Source: Phascolarctobacterium_B sp045598345 (GTDB lineage: Bacteria > Bacillota > Negativicutes > Acidaminococcales > Acidaminococcaceae). From it: a DNA stretch of 16,562 nt. Of this stretch, positions 15,268 through 16,562 are shown piece by piece. The position numbers and the translations under genes are program-made. How positions within the stretch are numbered: the first letter of the stretch is position 1; every line of letters starts with the position of its first letter. The stretch covers positions 1-16,562 of the forward strand of contig JAZLLX010000077.1 in the NCBI GenBank assembly GCA_045598345.1, in the 5' to 3' direction. Below the pieces are notes generated by a model that made no database searches, was not told where the DNA came from, and saw only the letters and a list, made by a program, of their open reading frames with translations.

Positions 15268-15825
15268 ATGCTTTCTGCAAATGAATTTCGTACCAACATG
15301 ACAATTACCTACGAAGGGGATGCTTGGCAAATTATTGAATTCCAGCATGTAAAACCCGGCAAGGGAGCCGCCTTTGTCCGTACCAAAATGCGTAACCTTT
15401 GCACAGGTTCTGTTGTTGAAAAGAGTTTCAACCCCAACGAGCGTTTTGAAAACGCCATGATTGACCGCAGGGAAATGAATTATCTTTATGAAACTGACGG
15501 CCAGTTCACTTTTATGGATAACGAAACTTTTGAACAAATGGAATTGTCCAAAGACCAACTGGGTGACAATTTGAATTACCTGTTGGAAAATATGACCGTA
15601 AAAATCATTATGTATGATGGCAAGGTATTGGGCGTGGAATTGCCTAACACTGTAGAGTTGAAGGTTGTTGAAACAGACCCCGGCATCCGTGGTGATACGG
15701 CAACCGGCGGTTCAAAACCTGCCAAACTGGAAACCGGTTATGTGGTTCGTGTACCTCTGTTTATCAATGAGGGTGATGTACTCCGCATTGATACCCGCAG
15801 CGGGGACTACATTGAAAGAGCATAG
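15268..15825 (+). CDS. efp: translation elongation factor P
   Basis: A 185-residue, full-length EF-P that rescues ribosomes stalled on consecutive prolines. The N-terminal KOW-like domain carries the tip loop HVKPGKGAAF with Lys32, the residue that is modified in many bacteria (5-aminopentanol in B. subtilis; lysine type elsewhere). The two OB domains follow, with the signature KVVETDPGIRGDTATGGSKP and the end FINEGDVLRIDTRSGDYIERA. AGGAGG lies eight bases before the ATG. No gene for the beta-lysine modification enzymes (epmA/epmB) lies nearby. The stop codon is embedded in the start of a heptad array. Confidence 0.98.
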   Translation: MLSANEFRTNMTITYEGDAWQIIEFQHVKPGKGAAFVRTKMRNLCTGSVVEKSFNPNERFENAMIDRREMNYLYETDGQFTFMDNETFEQMELSKDQLGDNLNYLLENMTVKIIMYDGKVLGVELPNTVELKVVETDPGIRGDTATGGSKPAKLETGYVVRVPLFINEGDVLRIDTRSGDYIERA

Positions 15826-15865
15826 TTTAGGGTTCAGGTAATAGGTCATAGGGATTAGAAAAGAG
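15822..15865 (+). repeat. heptad array at the efp stop codon
   Basis: Period-7 units from the stop codon on: ATAGT, TTAGGGT, TCAGGTA, ATAGGTC, ATAGGGA, TTAGAAA. They keep the TAGG word seen in other arrays. No core follows directly. Confidence 0.65.
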
Positions 15866-15877
15866 TTTATAATCATA

Positions 15878-15906
15878 TTGACAAATTAGAATGTATGTTC
15901 TATAAT
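15878..15906 (+). promoter_or_regulatory. perfect-consensus promoter of a small RNA
   Basis: TTGACA (15878-15883), exactly 17 bases, TATAAT (15901-15906). No start codon with a ribosome binding site follows before the terminator at 15958-15988, so it drives a non-coding RNA of about 75-80 bases. Confidence 0.85.
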
Positions 15907-15912
15907 AATCTT

Positions 15913-15990
15913 GCTTGTAAAAGATAGAGATACAAGTTGAATGGTATTCACAAAGCGAAAACCCACGGACTGCTACTCCGTGGGTTTTCT
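15913..15990 (+). ncRNA. putative antitoxin RNA (type I, par RNA II-like)
   Basis: The short transcript between the consensus promoter and the shared terminator. At its 5' end CTTGTA (15914-15919) pairs with TACAAG (15931-15936), placing AAAGATAGAGA in an 11-base loop. This loop sequence (extended AAAGATAGAGATA, 15920-15932) is identical to 16092-16104, so it is exactly complementary to the toxin mRNA at codons 6-10. A second word, ATGGTATTCAC (15941-15951), is complementary with one mismatch to the toxin start region (16111-16121). This is how RNA II of the Enterococcus pAD1 par locus blocks Fst translation. Expression and function are inferred; no coding potential was found on this strand. 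Confidence 0.65.
15958..15988. terminator. shared bidirectional terminator of the convergent RNAs
   Basis: AAAACCCACGGA (15958-15969), a seven-base loop, TCCGTGGGTTTT (15977-15988): 12 perfect pairs with T runs on the outgoing side for both strands. It ends the small RNA from the left and the toxin mRNA from the right. Confidence 0.85.
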
Positions 15991-16025
15991 AATGCTTTAA
16001 CGCAAGCACTTAACGAGGTTGGTTG

Positions 16026-16121
16026 CTACTTGATATATCTGTCCAACCATTTACAAATACAATAACTGATTATATTTGTCACGACAGATATAAAGATAGA
16101 GATATGATTGATGGTGTTCAC
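16026..16121 (-). CDS. putative type I toxin, small hydrophobic peptide
   Basis: A 31-residue reading frame from GTG 16121 to TAG at 16028-16026, beginning MNTINHISIFISVV and ending CKWLDRYIK. Residues about 7-23 form one membrane span, and the charged tail follows, the plan of Fst-like and other type I toxins. AGGGGGTGA (16126-16118) closely resembles the full Shine-Dalgarno sequence but overlaps the GTG. The true start may therefore be the GTG with short spacing or the ATC at 16112, with five-base spacing; this is unresolved. The mRNA would begin at about 16153 with a 5'-terminal stem CGTTGC/GCAACG (16153-16148 with 16134-16129). It is too short for routine gene callers. The toxin role rests on architecture only. 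Confidence 0.6.
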   Translation of the reverse strand: MNTINHISIFISVVTNIISYCICKWLDRYIK

Positions 16122-16158
16122 CCCCTTCCGTTGCCGGTTTAGGGATAGCAACGTATTT

Positions 16159-16187
16159 ATTTTAGCAAAAAAGTTCTTTGTTTGCAA
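16159..16187 (-). promoter_or_regulatory. promoter of the putative toxin mRNA
   Basis: On the minus strand TTGCAA (16187-16182), exactly 17 bases, TAAAAT (16164-16159). It is weaker than the antitoxin promoter, as expected for a toxin. The predicted first base (16153-16152) coincides with the foot of the 5' stem-loop. Confidence 0.7.
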
Positions 16188-16205
16188 TGAAAAAGGTTAA
16201 AGGTA

Positions 16206-16377
16206 TTGCACAATTCACAATGAGTAATTATGGTAAAATGTTTCGGTGATTAAAATTAGGATAAAGGAATTAGGAATCAGGAATTAGGGGAAGTCAGGAG
16301 TTTTGTGAACCCTCGTCCGCCACTAAAGGGGCGGGGGACCGCCAATGGGAGCGTGTTGACGGTGGTGGGGTGAGCAA
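16206..16377 (+). repeat. heptads, core 15, five heptads and hairpin module copy 8
   Basis: TTGCACA, ATTCACA, ATGAGTA lead to core 15 (16225-16252, with TTTCG in place of TTCC). Five heptads follow: AATTAGG, ATAAAGG, AATTAGG, AATCAGG, AATTAGG (16254-16288). The module (about 16310-16377) pairs CCCTCGTCC with GGGCGGGGG, with two G-U pairs, and ACCGCC with GGTGGT around AATGGGAGCGTGTTGA. The region holds no gene. Confidence 0.85.
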
Positions 16378-16400
16378 TTACGCTGTCGCTAATGAAAAGA

Positions 16401-16562
16401 TAAAAACTTAAAGCTTAAAGTTGTAGTAGAATGTTCCGGTGATTATATCAGGATAAAGGAATTAGGATGCAGGATTCAGGGGATTAAATTACCCCTTCCT
16501 TTTGGGAGGGGAGGGCCGATACTGGAACGTGGACCGGCGGGGTGAGCGATTAGGCAGTGACA
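16401..16562 (+). repeat. heptads, core 16, five heptads and hairpin module copy 9 (reaches window end)
   Basis: TAAAAAC, TTAAAGC, TTAAAGT (16401-16421) lead to core 16 (16421-16445). Five heptads follow: TATCAGG, ATAAAGG, AATTAGG, ATGCAGG, ATTCAGG (16446-16480). The module pairs CCCCTTCC with GGGAGGGG and GCCG with CGGC around ATACTGGAACGTGGAC. It is the same order of parts as the unit just before it. No gene is seen. Confidence 0.85.

Larger units (their letters stand above)
15920..16121 (+). repeat. direct repeat pair linking antitoxin RNA and toxin start
   Basis: Repeat a is 15920-15951 and repeat b is 16092-16121. Both start AAAGATAGAGATA and end ATGGTnTTCAC, with two extra bases in the middle of repeat a. 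Repeat a lies in the plus-strand RNA. Repeat b is the reverse complement of the toxin ribosome-start region. They would act as the antisense pairing sites. Confidence 0.8.

Noticed and set aside
15913..15990. The small RNA as a tRNA, 6S RNA or riboswitch leader
   Set aside because: No cloverleaf or CCA end, far too short for 6S RNA, and no gene follows on the plus strand.

Overview
The window looks like chromosomal DNA of a diderm Firmicute (class Negativicutes). The core genes follow a Firmicutes order (tgt-yajC-secD-secF, ireB-ruvX, DUF1292-mltG-U32 peptidase, pepP-efp). The first large gene, however, encodes a classical autotransporter with a signal peptide and a C-terminal outer-membrane beta-barrel ending in Phe, which needs an outer membrane. 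Acidaminococcales is my guess for the order; the sequence alone cannot settle genus.

Layout. Positions 1-800 hold the 5' end of an unknown minus-strand gene, a bidirectional terminator and a small XRE-type regulator. The regulator is divergent from the 1543-residue autotransporter (814-5445). After two strong hairpins comes a 700-base repeat mosaic, then tgt (6362-7483) on a perfect-consensus promoter that leaves almost no 5' leader. A second repeat mosaic precedes the tightly coupled yajC-secD-secF-ireB-ruvX run (7902-10988). A third mosaic separates this from DUF1292-mltG-U32 (11518-14124). A new promoter then drives pepP and efp (14193-15825).

Downstream of efp lies what reads as a complete, compact type I toxin-antitoxin locus with the architecture of the pAD1 par (Fst) system. 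A short RNA on the plus strand (consensus promoter at 15878-15906) and a minus-strand mRNA for a 31-residue hydrophobic peptide (16121-16026) converge on one shared bidirectional terminator (15958-15988). Two direct repeats let the RNA pair with the start of the toxin reading frame. The window ends in a fourth repeat mosaic.

The repeat mosaics share one grammar. About fourteen copies of a core (TGGTA, two or three bases, then ATGTTCCnGTGATTA) are flanked by degenerate arrays of strict 7-base period and followed by a two-hairpin module. The module's stems vary with compensating changes while a loop word, AGGAACATAG, is kept. Heptad arrays begin at or inside the stop codons of tgt, ruvX and efp and run almost to the ribosome binding sites of yajC and the DUF1292 gene.

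The genes are mostly housekeeping: tRNA modification (tgt, U32), protein export (yajC-secDF), envelope growth control and glycan strand termination (ireB, mltG), Holliday junction/RNA nuclease (ruvX), proline-peptide turnover and polyproline translation (pepP, efp). The accessory content is the autotransporter with its regulator, the toxin-antitoxin-like locus and the repeats.
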